Below, one piece after another: positions 6,417 to 6,537 of a DNA stretch of 6,537 bases. Every line of letters begins with the position of its first letter. The first letter of the stretch is position 1. The notes under the pieces are model-generated. The model was given only the letters and a program-made list of their open reading frames with translations, had not been told where the DNA came from and searched no databases. The DNA is from Sphingomonas paucimobilis. GTDB taxonomy: Bacteria; Pseudomonadota; Alphaproteobacteria; Sphingomonadales; Sphingomonadaceae. The stretch lies in assembly GCA_945860425.1 (NCBI GenBank), contig CAMAQU010000100.1, positions 1-6,537 on the forward strand, in the 5' to 3' direction. A program made the position numbers and the translations under genes.

Positions 6417-6436
6417 CTTGGCATCCTGATACCAAG
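6417..6436 (-). promoter_or_regulatory. 20-nt imperfect palindrome overlapping the GFA ribosome binding site
   Basis: The minus strand reads CTTGGTATCAGGATGCCAAG. The arms pair over 8-9 positions, with one G-T wobble and a loop of 2-4 nt. The 3' arm covers the first three bases of the AAGGAG Shine-Dalgarno at 6414-6419. It could be a hairpin that limits ribosome access to the GFA gene, or an operator for a dimeric regulator. It is not an intrinsic terminator for hslU, because no T-run follows it on the minus strand. The symmetry is directly visible; any function is inferred. Confidence 0.45.
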
Positions 6437-6459
6437 AGCATAAATGGCGCTGTTTTCCC

Positions 6460-6537
6460 TTACAAGACGTACTTGCTCAGGTCGACATTTTTGGCGACAT
6501 CGGCCAACTGCGCATTCACATAAGCCGCATCAATGGT
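6460..6537 (-). CDS. hslU: HslU, ATPase subunit of HslUV protease (3' end, cut by window edge)
   Basis: Reverse-strand translation from the right edge gives 25 residues then TAA, ending DVAKNVDLSKYVL. This matches the HslU C-terminal tail, which in E. coli ends DLSRFIL; the preceding IDAAYV also matches the family. In HslUV this tail docks between HslV subunits and activates the peptidase, which explains its conservation. HslU is an AAA+ unfoldase that forms hexameric rings feeding substrate to HslV. Only the tail is in the window, so the call rests on a short but characteristic stretch. It gives a housekeeping landmark on the right side of the envelope locus. Confidence 0.8.
   Translation of the reverse strand, partial: TIDAAYVNAQLADVAKNVDLSKYVL

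Noticed and set aside
6417..6459. Intrinsic terminator after hslU
   Set aside because: A hairpin is present but no T-run follows on the minus strand, and its 3' arm enters the GFA ribosome site.
1..6537. Mobile element, CRISPR array or tRNA-linked insertion
   Set aside because: No transposase or integrase motif, no regularly spaced repeats and no tRNA-like fold or terminal inverted repeats were found on either strand.

Overview
The window looks like chromosome from an alphaproteobacterium, most likely a sphingomonad. This is inferred from the GC-rich coding style, the protein families and the gene content; no rRNA or other firm marker is present. The DNA is almost wholly coding. It holds seven complete genes and two cut by the window edges. 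Eight of the nine read on the minus strand.

Layout from the right edge leftwards, in the direction of most transcription. (1) The last 25 codons of hslU, the ATPase of the HslUV protease (6460-6537). (2) A GFA-family zinc protein (6003-6407) whose ribosome binding site lies in a 20-nt imperfect palindrome. (3) A Wzx/MOP-type polytopic flippase (4386-5918, possibly from 5936). (4) A MobA-like nucleotidyltransferase, the only plus-strand gene (3615-4415). Its 3' end overlaps the flippase 3' end by 30 bp, and its start lies 33 bp from the start of the next minus-strand gene. (5) A HAD-IB phosphatase (2913-3581). (6) A TagF/TagB-type CDP-polyol phosphotransferase (1759-2916). (7) An ICMT/PEMT-type membrane methyltransferase (1072-1740) that lacks the usual internal membrane hairpin. 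(8) A thymidylate-kinase-like P-loop kinase (386-1075). (9) The 5' part of an FMN-dependent alpha-hydroxy-acid dehydrogenase of the LldD type (1-358).

Genes 5 and 6, and genes 7 and 8, are joined by 4-bp GTGA stop/start overlaps. Other gaps in the 3581-to-1 run are 18 and 27 bp, so HAD to LldD is probably one transcript, perhaps continuing from the flippase.

Functional reading (inference): the nucleotidyltransferase could make a nucleotide-activated polyol or sugar phosphate. The TagF-like enzyme could transfer its phospho-polyol group to an envelope acceptor. The HAD enzyme, kinase and methyltransferase could make or decorate the building block, and the flippase could move the product across the inner membrane. 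This would be a compact teichoic-acid-like or lipid-headgroup pathway in a Gram-negative cell. No gene here fixes the substrate. I saw no tRNA, rRNA, CRISPR array, insertion sequence or phage gene, and no gene-free stretch above about 100 bp.
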